Shown: positions 45,483 to 53,349 of the stretch, piece after piece
Layout of the letters: each line of letters opens with the position of its first letter
Position numbering within the stretch: the first letter of the stretch is position 1
Origin: CAVVIG01 sp050249955
GTDB lineage: Bacteria > Acidobacteriota > Vicinamibacteria > Vicinamibacterales > CAVVIG01
Assembly (NCBI GenBank): GCA_050249955.1
Contig: JBFWPN010000013.1
Location: forward strand, 101,967 to 165,966
Direction: 5' to 3'
Length of the DNA: 64,000 nt
Made by a program: the position numbers and the translations under genes
The notes under the pieces: generated by a model
Seen by the model: only the letters and a program-made list of their open reading frames with translations
The model's database searches: none
Told to the model about the DNA's origin: nothing

Positions 45483-47279
45483 TCAGTTGCCCCAGACAAT
45501 TGAGTCCGCGGCTCCGGACGCCCAGCTGGACCCCGGCAGCACACCCGAGAGGTTGCCCCACACGATAGATTCGGCCGCGTTCCCCCAAATTATTGATTCG
45601 GAATGATTTCCCCACACGATAGAGTCTGCGAAGTTGCCCCAGACGATGGAGTTGCCCCAGACGATGGAGTTGCCCCAGACGATGGAGTTGCCCCAGACGA
45701 TGGAGTTGCCCCAGACGATGGAGTTGCCCCAGACGATGGAGTTGCCCCAGATGATGGAGTTGCCCCAGATGATGGAGTTGCCCCAGACGATGGAGTTGCC
45801 CCAGATGATGAGCTGACCGCTCGGATTACTCCAGCTGGCAGTCCTCAGCAATCGGCCCAGACCAAGTTCTTGGACGCCCGGCTTTGATGTGGTCAAGCCG
45901 AATGGTGTGACTTCCTCGGCTCCAATCAGCACGCGGTTCGAGGTTTGCCCCATCTTCTCGGGCGGAGAGACGATTAGCATGGCGCCAATGAGATTGAGGT
46001 GGCCTGCACCCGTCTCCAGCAGCCCTGACTTCTCCGTTCGCGCTGATGACAGCTGCAGGGTTGCTTTCACGCTGGATGGCGAGAGTGACGGTCGTCCGTC
46101 CAGCAGCAGCGCCACCGCGCCGCTCGTCACCCCCGCCGCCATGCTCGTGCCCGACAGCGCAATGTAGGCGTCGCTGCCGCTCCCCGCCACGTGCCGCTCC
46201 GGATACGTCGTGGCCAGGTACGATCCCTCGGCTTCCGCCGACGCCAGCCGGCTGCCCGGCGCCATCAGGTCCGGCTTCAGCACCAGGTCGAACAGCGTCG
46301 GGCCCTTCGAGCTGTACTTCGCCACCGCATCGTCCGACCGCTGCACGGTGCCCTGCATGTCCACCGCACCCACGGTCAGCGCCGCCGGGTCGTTGCCGGG
46401 CGACGTGATGCCCCCGAAAATCAACTGCCCGTCCTTCGTCACCCCGTAGTTGCCCGCCGCCGCCACGACGACGATGCCGGCCGACACCGCTCGTTCCACC
46501 GCCTCGCACAACGGGTCGTCCTTGTACGACTGCAGCACCGGCGCACCGAGGGAAAGGTTGATGATCCGGATGTTGAACTGCCGCTTGTGCTCGATGGCCC
46601 AGTCGATCGCGTCCACCACGTCGCTCACGCGCCCCGCCCCGCGCCCGTCCAGCACCCGCAGGTTGACGATGCGCGCCGAGGGCGCCACGCCCTGGTAGGC
46701 CGCCGTGTCGGCCGCCTGGCCGGCCGCGCCGGCAATGAGCGCCCCCACGTGCGTGCCGTGCCCGTACGCGTCGGAGCCGTCGCCCCCGATGAAGTCCTTC
46801 GTGGCCACCACGCGCCCGGCCAGCGCCGCATGCCGCGGATCCACGCCCGAGTCGATCAGCGCCACGCCAATGCCCGCGCCCGACACGGGGTCGAGCCGGC
46901 CCGCGCCGGCCCACGCCTGGTCGGCCCCGATCGCCTCGGTGGCCAGGCTGCTCGAATGCACGTCCGCATCGGAGGAGAGATGGTCGACCGCCGGATCCTG
47001 CGCCAGCGCATCGAGCTGCCCGGCCGTGACGCCCAGCACCGCACCGGTCTTCAGGTGCCGCCGCACCCGCAGGTTGTACCGCCGCGCCAGCGCGTCGACC
47101 TCCGCACGCGTGCCGTGCGCAATGACGTCGATGGACTGCTCTCCCCGCGAGAGCTTCTGCTCGAGATCCGATCCGAGCCTGGCGCGATGCGGGCCGGCCT
47201 CGGCCCACGTGGGCAGCCAGGTCGTGGCCGCCATCGCCAGAACCAGCGCGAGTCGCCTGTCGAGTCGAAGAGAAGACAT
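45483..47279 (-). CDS. Secreted subtilase (S8) with C-terminal WGN repeats
   Basis: 598 aa from ATG 47279 (GGAG upstream). A signal peptide and an inhibitor-like propeptide are followed by an S8 catalytic domain: Asp in VALIDSGVD, His in GHGTHVGALI, Ser in GTSMAAGVTSG. The C-terminus has about ten tandem SIVWGN/SIIWGN hexapeptides and then spaced copies, with the last ending the protein; 15 WGN units in all. The repeats may form a beta-solenoid stalk or surface anchor. Composition falls from about 77% (46621-46680) to clearly lower values over the last 190 codons, as in the next gene. Confidence 0.9.
   Translation of the reverse strand: MSSLRLDRRLALVLAMAATTWLPTWAEAGPHRARLGSDLEQKLSRGEQSIDVIAHGTRAEVDALARRYNLRVRRHLKTGAVLGVTAGQLDALAQDPAVDHLSSDADVHSSSLATEAIGADQAWAGAGRLDPVSGAGIGVALIDSGVDPRHAALAGRVVATKDFIGGDGSDAYGHGTHVGALIAGAAGQAADTAAYQGVAPSARIVNLRVLDGRGAGRVSDVVDAIDWAIEHKRQFNIRIINLSLGAPVLQSYKDDPLCEAVERAVSAGIVVVAAAGNYGVTKDGQLIFGGITSPGNDPAALTVGAVDMQGTVQRSDDAVAKYSSKGPTLFDLVLKPDLMAPGSRLASAEAEGSYLATTYPERHVAGSGSDAYIALSGTSMAAGVTSGAVALLLDGRPSLSPSSVKATLQLSSARTEKSGLLETGAGHLNLIGAMLIVSPPEKMGQTSNRVLIGAEEVTPFGLTTSKPGVQELGLGRLLRTASWSNPSGQLIIWGNSIVWGNSIIWGNSIIWGNSIVWGNSIVWGNSIVWGNSIVWGNSIVWGNSIVWGNFADSIVWGNHSESIIWGNAAESIVWGNLSGVLPGSSWASGAADSIVWGN
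45633..45812. repeat. Ten tandem 18-bp repeats in subtilase 3' end
   Basis: Unit GTTGCCCCAGACGATGGA (plus strand), ten head-to-tail copies with occasional C-to-T changes; encodes SIVWGN on the minus strand. Degenerate copies continue to 45483. The unit is a multiple of three, so slippage changes copy number without breaking the frame. Confidence 0.92.
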
Positions 47280-47763
47280 CGGAACGCTCCAGGGAAACAT
47301 CAGGGGTTGCGACGTCGGCCCCCGTCTCCGCCCGCCCTGCAGCGCGCGTGCGCGCCAACCGATAACCCGGTTGCCGAACTCAGGTCGCAGACGTGACCGA
47401 CAGCTCCCTGTAAGGGCACGCACGGTGCCACCGCGCCGTGACGTCGTGTGCAGCACACCTAAGGTGTTGCGGCCACTCGCGTTAGTTGCCCTATATGCGG
47501 GTGTGGCAGGCGCCCCGTGTCAGTACGCGCCGGACAAGGCCTTGGCCTGGTGCTGTTCGTTTCGTAAGTAGTCCGCGTTTTTTGGTCTGATTGCGCTGTG
47601 CGCTCCGGAACGCTGCCGGTGTTCCGGCGGGCAGCTTGTTGGCCACCTGGTCCGTTTCCGGTCGCCCGATCCGATCGCTGCGGTACCAACGGTCTCCGCC
47701 CTGAGGAATGGCCCCTACCGCACAATGGGCCCCCTCCCGCAGTCACGCCATACAATGTGGGCC
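47280..47763. other. Long divergent intergenic region, no gene seen
   Basis: 484 nt between the subtilase (minus) and aldolase (plus) starts. It holds a CAACCG/CGGTTG stem-loop about 90 nt before the subtilase, a CCGGAACG/TTCCGG stem near 47610-47635 and a T-run at 47578-47583. I could not assign an RNA gene or riboswitch. Confidence 0.4.
47751..47756 (+). promoter_or_regulatory. Candidate -10 box (TACAAT) 7 nt before DapA-like start
   Basis: TACAAT, then GTGGGCC, then ATG 47764. Predicts a leaderless message and supports this ATG over upstream in-frame codons. Confidence 0.5.
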
Positions 47764-48654
47764 ATGCAGCTCACCGGCGTGCTCGCCCCGCTTCCCACTC
47801 CGTTCGATGACTCTGGCGCACTTTGTGTGCCACTACTGCGCAGCGCGCTCCCGCACTGGCTCGCCAGCCCGCTCACCGGCTTCGTGGTGCTCGGCACCAA
47901 CGGCGAGGCCGGCTACCTCTCGGACGACGAGGCCGACCGCGTGATAGCGGAAACCCGCGCGCTGGTGCCGGCCGGGCGCACGCTGCTGGCCGGCACCGCC
48001 CGCGAGTCCACCGCCGCCGCCGTGGCCGCCGCCCGCCGCGCCGCGAACCTGGGCGTCGACGCGGTGCTGGTGCGCACCCCCTGCTTCTTCAAGGGCCAGA
48101 TGACCGGCCCCGCGTTCGAACGGCACTACACCGCCGTGGCCGACGCCTCGCCCGTGCCGGTGCTCCTCTACAACTTCACCGCGGCCACCGGCGTGAACCT
48201 GCTGCCCGAGACGGTGGCCCGCCTCGCCACCCACCCGAACATCGTCGGCATCAAGGAGTCGGGCAGCGACATCGCGCAGATTGCGGACCTGGTGGCGCTG
48301 ACGCCGCCCGACTTCGCCGTGCTGGCCGGCTCGGCGTCCACCTTCCACGCGGCGCTGTGCGCGGGGGTGAAAGGGGCCATCCTGGCCCTGGGGGCGCTGC
48401 TGCCCGAGGCCTGCGTGCGGCTGTACGAACTGGCCCGGACCGGACGGCTCGACGAGGCCCGCGCGCTGCAGCGTCAGGTACTCCCCCTTGCGCGGCTCAT
48501 CTCGACCGGGTACGGTGTGCCCGGCCTGAAGGCGGCGCTCCGCCTGACCGGCGTGGACGCAGGCTGGCCCCGACCGCCGCTTGCCCCCGCCCCCGACGCT
48601 GCCGTCGAGGCCCTTCGCGTGGCCCTTCACGCTTTCGAGGAACCTGTCGCATGA
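47764..48654 (+). CDS. DapA/NanA-family aldolase
   Basis: 296 aa from ATG 47764. A class I aldolase TIM barrel: FVVLGTNGEAGYLSDDE (substrate carboxylate loop), the YNFT block replacing YNxP (catalytic Tyr in VLLYNFTAATG) and the Schiff-base Lys in IVGIKESGSD. The family includes dihydrodipicolinate synthase and several keto-acid aldolases; the altered YN block argues against a true DapA. The stop overlaps the next gene's ATG (ATGA), so it acts with the aminotransferase. Confidence 0.87.
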   Translation: MQLTGVLAPLPTPFDDSGALCVPLLRSALPHWLASPLTGFVVLGTNGEAGYLSDDEADRVIAETRALVPAGRTLLAGTARESTAAAVAAARRAANLGVDAVLVRTPCFFKGQMTGPAFERHYTAVADASPVPVLLYNFTAATGVNLLPETVARLATHPNIVGIKESGSDIAQIADLVALTPPDFAVLAGSASTFHAALCAGVKGAILALGALLPEACVRLYELARTGRLDEARALQRQVLPLARLISTGYGVPGLKAALRLTGVDAGWPRPPLAPAPDAAVEALRVALHAFEEPVA

Positions 48655-49769
48655 GCCTGCTGCCCGACGTCGATCGCATCCTGCTCGGTCCCGGACCGAG
48701 CCTCACCGCCCCGCGCGTGATGCGCGCCATGGCGGCTCCCACCCTCAGCCACCTCGATCCGCTGATGCTCGCGCTGCTCGACGACGTGCGCGCGCGGCTG
48801 CTGCGCGTGTTCCGCGCGGCCGAGGGCTCGTTCGCCTGCGCGATCTCGGGCACCGGCACCTCCGGCATGGAAACGGTGGTGGCCAACCTGGTGGAGCCAG
48901 GCAAACGCGTGCTGGTGGTGGTGTCCGGCTACTTCGGCGATCGCCTCGCGCAGATGTGCACGCGCTACGGCGCCACCGTCACCCGGCTCGACGTGCCGTG
49001 GGGCCGCGCCTGCGATCCGGCGGCGCTGAAGGCGGCCCTTGCCGTTACGCCGGTAGACATCGTCGCCATCGTGCACGCCGAAACGTCGACCGGCGTGCTG
49101 AACCCTGTGCGCGAGCTGGCGGCCGTGGCGCGCGAGCACGATGCGCTGGTCATCGTGGACGCGGTCACCTCGTTCGGCGGCCATCCACTGGAGGTGGGCG
49201 CCTGGGGCATCGACGCCGCCTACAGCTGCACGCAGAAGTGCCTGGGGGCGCCCTCGGGGCTGGCTCCGGTGGTGTTCGGGCCCCGCGCGCTCGAACGCCG
49301 CGTCACCTGCCGCAGCTTCTACTTCGACCTGCAGCTCCTCGAAGACTACTGGGTGCGCCGCAAGTATCACCACACGATGTCGTCCACGCTGGTCTACGCC
49401 ATCGACGAAGCGCTGGCCATCGTGGAAGAGGAAGGGCTCGAGGCGCGCTGGGCGCGGCACGAGCGCAACCACCTGGCGTTCCTCGACGCCCTGGCGCCGC
49501 TCGGGCTCGACGTGCTGCCGCCGGCCGGCGAGCGGCTGTGGACGCTGAACGCCGTGAAGGTGCCCGACGGTGTGGACGATGCGGCGGTGCGGAAGTGCCT
49601 GCTGGACGAGTTCAACATCGAGATCGGCGCCGGGCTCGGGCCGCTGGCCGGGAAGCTGTGGCGCATCGGCCTGATGGGGGCCAGCTCGTCGCCGCGGCTG
49701 ATCCTGCTGCTGGCCTCGGCGCTCGAGGCCGCGATGGCGCGGCAGGGGCGCACGACCGTGTCGCAATGA
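48651..49769 (+). CDS. Class V aminotransferase (alanine-glyoxylate/serine-pyruvate type)
   Basis: 372-aa PLP enzyme. Start MSLLPDVDRILLGPGPSLTAPRV is characteristic of AGAT-type proteins. AISGTGTSGMETVVANL binds the cofactor phosphate, DAVTSFGGHPLEV holds the Asp that contacts the pyridine N, and the PLP Lys lies in SCTQKCLGAPSGLAPV. Translation coupled to the aldolase; together they could interconvert a keto acid and amino acid. Confidence 0.9.
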   Translation: MSLLPDVDRILLGPGPSLTAPRVMRAMAAPTLSHLDPLMLALLDDVRARLLRVFRAAEGSFACAISGTGTSGMETVVANLVEPGKRVLVVVSGYFGDRLAQMCTRYGATVTRLDVPWGRACDPAALKAALAVTPVDIVAIVHAETSTGVLNPVRELAAVAREHDALVIVDAVTSFGGHPLEVGAWGIDAAYSCTQKCLGAPSGLAPVVFGPRALERRVTCRSFYFDLQLLEDYWVRRKYHHTMSSTLVYAIDEALAIVEEEGLEARWARHERNHLAFLDALAPLGLDVLPPAGERLWTLNAVKVPDGVDDAAVRKCLLDEFNIEIGAGLGPLAGKLWRIGLMGASSSPRLILLLASALEAAMARQGRTTVSQ

Positions 49770-49803
49770 CGCGGACAGCCGCAGCAGCCGATAGGGACAG
49801 GGG

Positions 49804-50601
49804 ATGATCAGGCGGGTCGGACGGTGGGCGGCGGCGGTGGCGGCCGTGGCGTTTGCGTGCGTCGCGTACACCTACCTCACGCTGCCCGACGTGCGCCCGC
49901 TCGCGAAGGAGAACCCCAACTCCACCGCGTTCAGCGACCTGCGCGCGCGCGAGGCCGAGGCGGCCGGGAAGCCGCCGAAGCACGTGCAGCGCTGGATTCC
50001 GCTGCGGCGCATCTCGCCCTCGCTCACCCGGGCAGTGCTGGTGGCCGAAGACGCGGCGTTCTACCAGCACGACGGCGTGGACTACTACGAACTGCGCAAG
50101 TCGATCGAGCTGGACTGGGCGCGGGGCGAGTTCTCGCGCGGGGCCAGCACCATCACGCAGCAGCTGGCCAAGAACCTCTACCTCTCCCCGTCGAAGAACC
50201 CGCTGCGCAAGTTCCGCGAGCTGCTGATTGCGCGGCGGCTCGAGGCGGAGCTGACCAAGGCGCGGATTCTCGAGCTCTACCTGAACCTGATCGAGTGGGG
50301 CGACGGCATCTACGGCATCGAGGCGGCGGCGCAGGCCTATTACGGCAGGTCGGCCTCAACGCTCGGGCCGTCGGAGTCGGCGCTGCTGGCTGGCGCCATC
50401 ATCAACCCGCGCGTGCTCAACCCGGCGAAGCCCACGCGCCGGCTCCTGCGGCGACAGCAGATCATCCTGCGGCGCATGGGGGGCGGCGCCGCGGCACCGG
50501 CCGCGAGCAAGGCCAGCCGCACCGTGGATGACGAGGATGCGGACGCACCGGAGGAACGGAACTCGAGCGGAGCGGAAGATCGCGAAAGCGCGCAGAAATA
50601 G
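49804..50601 (+). CDS. mtgA: Monofunctional peptidoglycan glycosyltransferase (GT51)
   Basis: 265 aa. One N-terminal transmembrane helix (11-27) and a GT51 domain: VAEDAAFYQHDGVD (catalytic Glu), GASTITQQLAKNLYL, RKFRELLIARRLEAELTK and RILELYLNLIEWGDGIYGIEAAA. No transpeptidase domain; the tail is short and acidic. Polymerises lipid II in the periplasm. AGGGG precedes the ATG. Confidence 0.92.
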   Translation: MIRRVGRWAAAVAAVAFACVAYTYLTLPDVRPLAKENPNSTAFSDLRAREAEAAGKPPKHVQRWIPLRRISPSLTRAVLVAEDAAFYQHDGVDYYELRKSIELDWARGEFSRGASTITQQLAKNLYLSPSKNPLRKFRELLIARRLEAELTKARILELYLNLIEWGDGIYGIEAAAQAYYGRSASTLGPSESALLAGAIINPRVLNPAKPTRRLLRRQQIILRRMGGGAAAPAASKASRTVDDEDADAPEERNSSGAEDRESAQK

Positions 50602-50698
50602 CTCGGCGCAACGGGTCTGCTCAGCTTGACGCTTCTCTCGCGGCGACGATAACGTGCATAGGACCCATTTCGGATCCGCCGTTGTCAGGCGCTCGCGC

Positions 50699-51526
50699 AT
50701 GATCAACTACACCGACAGGCTGACGGAGCTCATGCGCGACATCGTCGCGCGCGTACCCGCACTCTCGTTCATCGACATGGACGACCTGCTGGTGTTCGCA
50801 CGCTTCGGCCGCGTGCACACGGACGGGTGCTTCGCCACCTGTCACTGCCTCTGCCTGCCCCCGAGCGATCCCGGCTACTACTTCTGGCGCGACCGGATCA
50901 CCGGGGAGGTGACCCGACGGTCGGAGTGGTTCGTCACCCGCTCGCCGCTCGTCACCGTGGACGGGCGGCAGAAGAAGTACCTCATCTCGTTCTCGCTGCC
51001 CCGGTTCTGCGACCAGTCGCTCGACCGCTCGCGCAAGGAGCGCTTCTACCGGCGGGCGAGTGACGCCTGGATTGCCAAGCTCGACACGGTGGTGCACGAG
51101 CTGTATCACATCGACCCCGAGCATCGCGGCATCCGCCGCATCGAGCGCTCGGACGGCACCTTCGCCGCGCACTGCCACGGTCCGCAGTTCTTCGAGCAGG
51201 TGGCGCAGATGGTCACCGAATATCTCGACAGCCAGCCAGACCCGGCGGTGTACGACTTCCTGCGCGACGACTTTGCGTCGCTCGTGGCCCGCCACCGCGG
51301 CCTGGTGGGCACCAGCTTCCGCAGCTTCCCGTCCTATCCGCAGCGCTACCTCGAGCGGCTGGCCGTGCAGCCACCCTGCGATCCGGCGATGGCCGGGGTC
51401 GACGTGCAGCCGTGGCGGTCCAGCCGGCGCCGCGAAGCGTTCACCGAGGCCGACCTCCACATCCGCGAGTTCACGCTCGACACCTCACGCCGCTTCCCGC
51501 TGAAGCACGCGGTCGTGGCTGCCTGA
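50699..51526 (+). CDS. Putative zinc metallohydrolase with HExxH
   Basis: 275 aa from ATG 50699. The central VVHELYHIDPEHRG carries HExxH plus a downstream His, as in small gluzincin-like peptidases; a Cys/His-rich block (GCFATCHCLCLP) is near the N-terminus. No signal peptide. Family not recognised. Its TGA stop is followed in the same frame by sequence of a nucleotidyltransferase fragment, suggesting a rearrangement boundary directly after it. Confidence 0.68.
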   Translation: MINYTDRLTELMRDIVARVPALSFIDMDDLLVFARFGRVHTDGCFATCHCLCLPPSDPGYYFWRDRITGEVTRRSEWFVTRSPLVTVDGRQKKYLISFSLPRFCDQSLDRSRKERFYRRASDAWIAKLDTVVHELYHIDPEHRGIRRIERSDGTFAAHCHGPQFFEQVAQMVTEYLDSQPDPAVYDFLRDDFASLVARHRGLVGTSFRSFPSYPQRYLERLAVQPPCDPAMAGVDVQPWRSSRRREAFTEADLHIREFTLDTSRRFPLKHAVVAA

Positions 51527-51868
51527 CCCAAGCCGAGCCACCTGCTGCTCTTCGGCTCCCGCGCGCGAGGCGATGCCCACGCGGCGTCGGACTGGGACTT
51601 CGCCTACGCCGGGACATCGGCGATGGACGTGGAGCGGCTCCGGGAGGTGCTGGTGCTTGCGCTCGGCACCGACCGGGTCGACCTCGTGGATCTCGGCCGG
51701 GCCGGCGGCCTGCTGCGCTACCGCGTGGCACGGGACGGTCGGGTGGTGACAGAGCGCCGGGCGGGCGCGGCCGATCGCTTCAGGCTCGATGCGGCCGACT
51801 TCTGGTGTGACGCCGGGCCACTGCTCGAACGCGAGTACGAGGGCGTGCTGGCGGACCTGCAGCCGTGA
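51527..51868 (+). pseudogene. 5'-truncated MNT-type nucleotidyltransferase (antitoxin remnant)
   Basis: The reading LLLFGSRARGDAHAASDWDF has the nucleotidyltransferase GSxxxG and D-x-D motifs of MntA-type antitoxins, and the C-terminus (ADFWCDAGPLLEREYEGVLADLQP) looks complete. The N-terminal 20-40 residues and a start codon are missing: the frame is open back to the stop of the preceding gene. The first ATG (51623) lies after the active site. Probably nonfunctional. Confidence 0.65.
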
Positions 51869-52007
51869 TCCTTCACTTGTGGCAGGCGACGCAAATGGTG
51901 ATCGATACGGCGATGTCCCTGTGCGTGTCCATGAAGCTCGGGACGCCCTCGAGCTAGGCGGACGCCTTCCGCCGGCTCCAGCAGGAAGGCATGCTGGGAC
52001 GTGACGC
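51865..52007 (+). pseudogene. Degraded HepT-like (HEPN) toxin fragment
   Basis: Starting at a GTG that overlaps the previous stop, the frame reads ILHLWQATQMVIDTAMSLCVSMKLGTPSS, then TAG, then ADAFRRLQQEGML. This matches the middle of DUF86/HepT toxins (QATQxxIDxAxHLVxxxxLGxP), but the N-terminal third with part of the HEPN fold is absent and a stop interrupts it. Its position after an MNT gene is the usual toxin order. Confidence 0.6.
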
Positions 52008-52616
52008 TCAGTTGGTCCCGACGATACGGCGGATGCCGGCGAAGCGCCGCTTCCAGTAGGGCAGTTCCATCGACTCCACGCGCACCACCCCGCGCGAACT
52101 CGGCGCGTGCACGAAGCGGTCGTCGCCGAGCGAGATGCCGACGTGCGAAATGCGGCGGCCCTCGGTCCTGAAGAAGATCAGGTCGCCCGGCTGCAGCCCG
52201 TCGCGGTTCACCTTGTCGCCCAGCCCGAACTGGTCGCGGGTTTCCCGCGGCAGCCGCGTGCCCGCCTGCGCGAAGACCCACTGCGTGAAGCCGGAACAGT
52301 CGAAGCCGTTCGGGTCGGAGCCGCCGTTGCGATAGGGCGTTCCGCGCAGGCTGAGGGCGGTGGCCACGACGAGGTCGGCGGTGGAGGCCGGCGTCGCGGG
52401 TGAGAGCGGGGCGTCGGCTGCAGGAGGAACGGGTGCGGACCGATCGGGGCCTGGCGTCGCGGGGGCGGGGACCGGTCTGGCCACCACCGGCGGAGATGCC
52501 GGTGCCGGCATGGGAAATGGACGTGGCGGACCGGCGGACGAGGCACAGGCGGCGGCGGATGCTGACAGGGCGATCGCCCCAAGCAAGTGCAGGTCTGGCC
52601 GTCGCCCGATGCGCAT
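52008..52616 (-). CDS. NlpC/P60 cell-wall peptidase, probable lipoprotein
   Basis: 202 aa. A signal with possible lipobox (LSASAAAC) is followed by a long Pro/Ala linker and an NlpC/P60 domain: Cys in GFDCSGFTQW, His in RISHVGISLGDD and a further His in FVHAPSS. Likely cleaves peptidoglycan peptide bonds in the periplasm. A TACAAT hexamer lies exactly 8 nt before the ATG at 52616. Confidence 0.92.
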   Translation of the reverse strand: MRIGRRPDLHLLGAIALSASAAACASSAGPPRPFPMPAPASPPVVARPVPAPATPGPDRSAPVPPAADAPLSPATPASTADLVVATALSLRGTPYRNGGSDPNGFDCSGFTQWVFAQAGTRLPRETRDQFGLGDKVNRDGLQPGDLIFFRTEGRRISHVGISLGDDRFVHAPSSRGVVRVESMELPYWKRRFAGIRRIVGTN

Positions 52617-52624
52617 GACCTGCG

Positions 52625-52630
52625 ATTGTA
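52625..52630 (-). promoter_or_regulatory. Candidate -10 box (TACAAT) 8 nt before NlpC/P60 gene
   Basis: Minus-strand TACAAT separated from ATG 52616 by CGCAGGTC. Confidence 0.5.
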
Positions 52631-52695
52631 GCGGGTTCCAGCACGCCGGTACACCGCTAAAGGCTGATGACCTCTGAGGTTACGGGCGCGTTGCC

Positions 52696-52725
52696 TTGAC
52701 ACCTCGTCAAGGCGTCGGGCAGAAT
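52696..52725 (+). promoter_or_regulatory. Candidate sigma70-type promoter for HNH gene
   Basis: TTGACA at 52696-52701, an 18-nt spacer and CAGAAT at 52720-52725; ATG of the HNH gene is at 52774, leaving a normal leader. One of the few consensus -35 boxes in the window. Confidence 0.55.
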
Positions 52726-52773
52726 CGGTACTACGTTCGGCGGAGAGGAAGGCGGAGAGAACACGAAGCCGAT

Positions 52774-53307
52774 ATGGAACAGACGCTGCTCCTGAACGCG
52801 TCGTACGAACCTCTCAAGATCGTCGACTGGCAGAAGGCGGTGACGCTCTGGTGCCAGCGAAAGGTCGAGGTTATCTCTGTGTACGACCGCGAAATTCGCG
52901 GTGTCTCGATCAGCTTCAAGCTCCCCTCGGTCATCCGGCTCCTGCGCTTCGTCAAGGTGAAGCGCCACTTCGACTACGTCCCCTTCTCGCGCGCCAACAT
53001 CTACGCGCGCGACGACCACCGCTGCCAGTACTGCGGCGTCGTCTTTCCCACGGCGGAACTGACGTTCGATCATGTGGTGCCGGTCGCCCAGGGCGGCCGC
53101 AAGGACTGGGAGAACATCGTCACCTGTTGCGTCCAGTGCAACCGCAGCAAGGGCGGACGCACACCCGCACAGGCCGGCATGCACCTGCTGCGGCCTGCGA
53201 GGCGTCCGGATTCGACGCCGGCCGTCCGAATTACGGTAGGCTTGCGGAACGCGCCCGACAGCTGGCGCGACTACCTGTACTGGAACGCCGAACTCGACGA
53301 CACGTAG
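52774..53307 (+). CDS. HNH endonuclease-family protein
   Basis: 177 aa from ATG 52774 (MEQTLLLNASYEPLKIVDWQ), the conserved start of the widespread small HNH family. The domain has CQYCGVVF, the active-site TFDHVVPVAQGG and CCVQCNRSKGG, i.e. HNH with a zinc-binding CxxC pair on each side. Role is unclear; such housekeeping HNH proteins are common and not necessarily defence genes. The longer frame upstream covers the promoter and was rejected. Confidence 0.88.
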   Translation: MEQTLLLNASYEPLKIVDWQKAVTLWCQRKVEVISVYDREIRGVSISFKLPSVIRLLRFVKVKRHFDYVPFSRANIYARDDHRCQYCGVVFPTAELTFDHVVPVAQGGRKDWENIVTCCVQCNRSKGGRTPAQAGMHLLRPARRPDSTPAVRITVGLRNAPDSWRDYLYWNAELDDT

Positions 53308-53349
53308 CCGAGCCCCGCGGTCGGGGCCGGCCGCTCACGGCTCCCGTTG

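Noticed and set aside
45633..45812. CRISPR array
   Set aside because: Units are adjacent 18-mers with no unique spacers and encode SIVWGN inside a gene.
45603..45887. Plus-strand frames encoding repeated MELPQT / DDGVAP
   Set aside because: Shadows of the 18-bp repeats in the subtilase; an 18-bp unit without stops stays open in other frames.
47330..47420. c-di-GMP (GEMM) riboswitch before the subtilase
   Set aside because: GGCAACC...GGTTGGCGC is suggestive, but the conserved CACAGGG and ACGCAAAGC blocks are missing.
51524..51526. Selenocysteine or readthrough at the in-frame TGA before the nucleotidyltransferase
   Set aside because: No SECIS-like hairpin seen and the downstream domain lacks its own N-terminus; a deletion junction explains it better.
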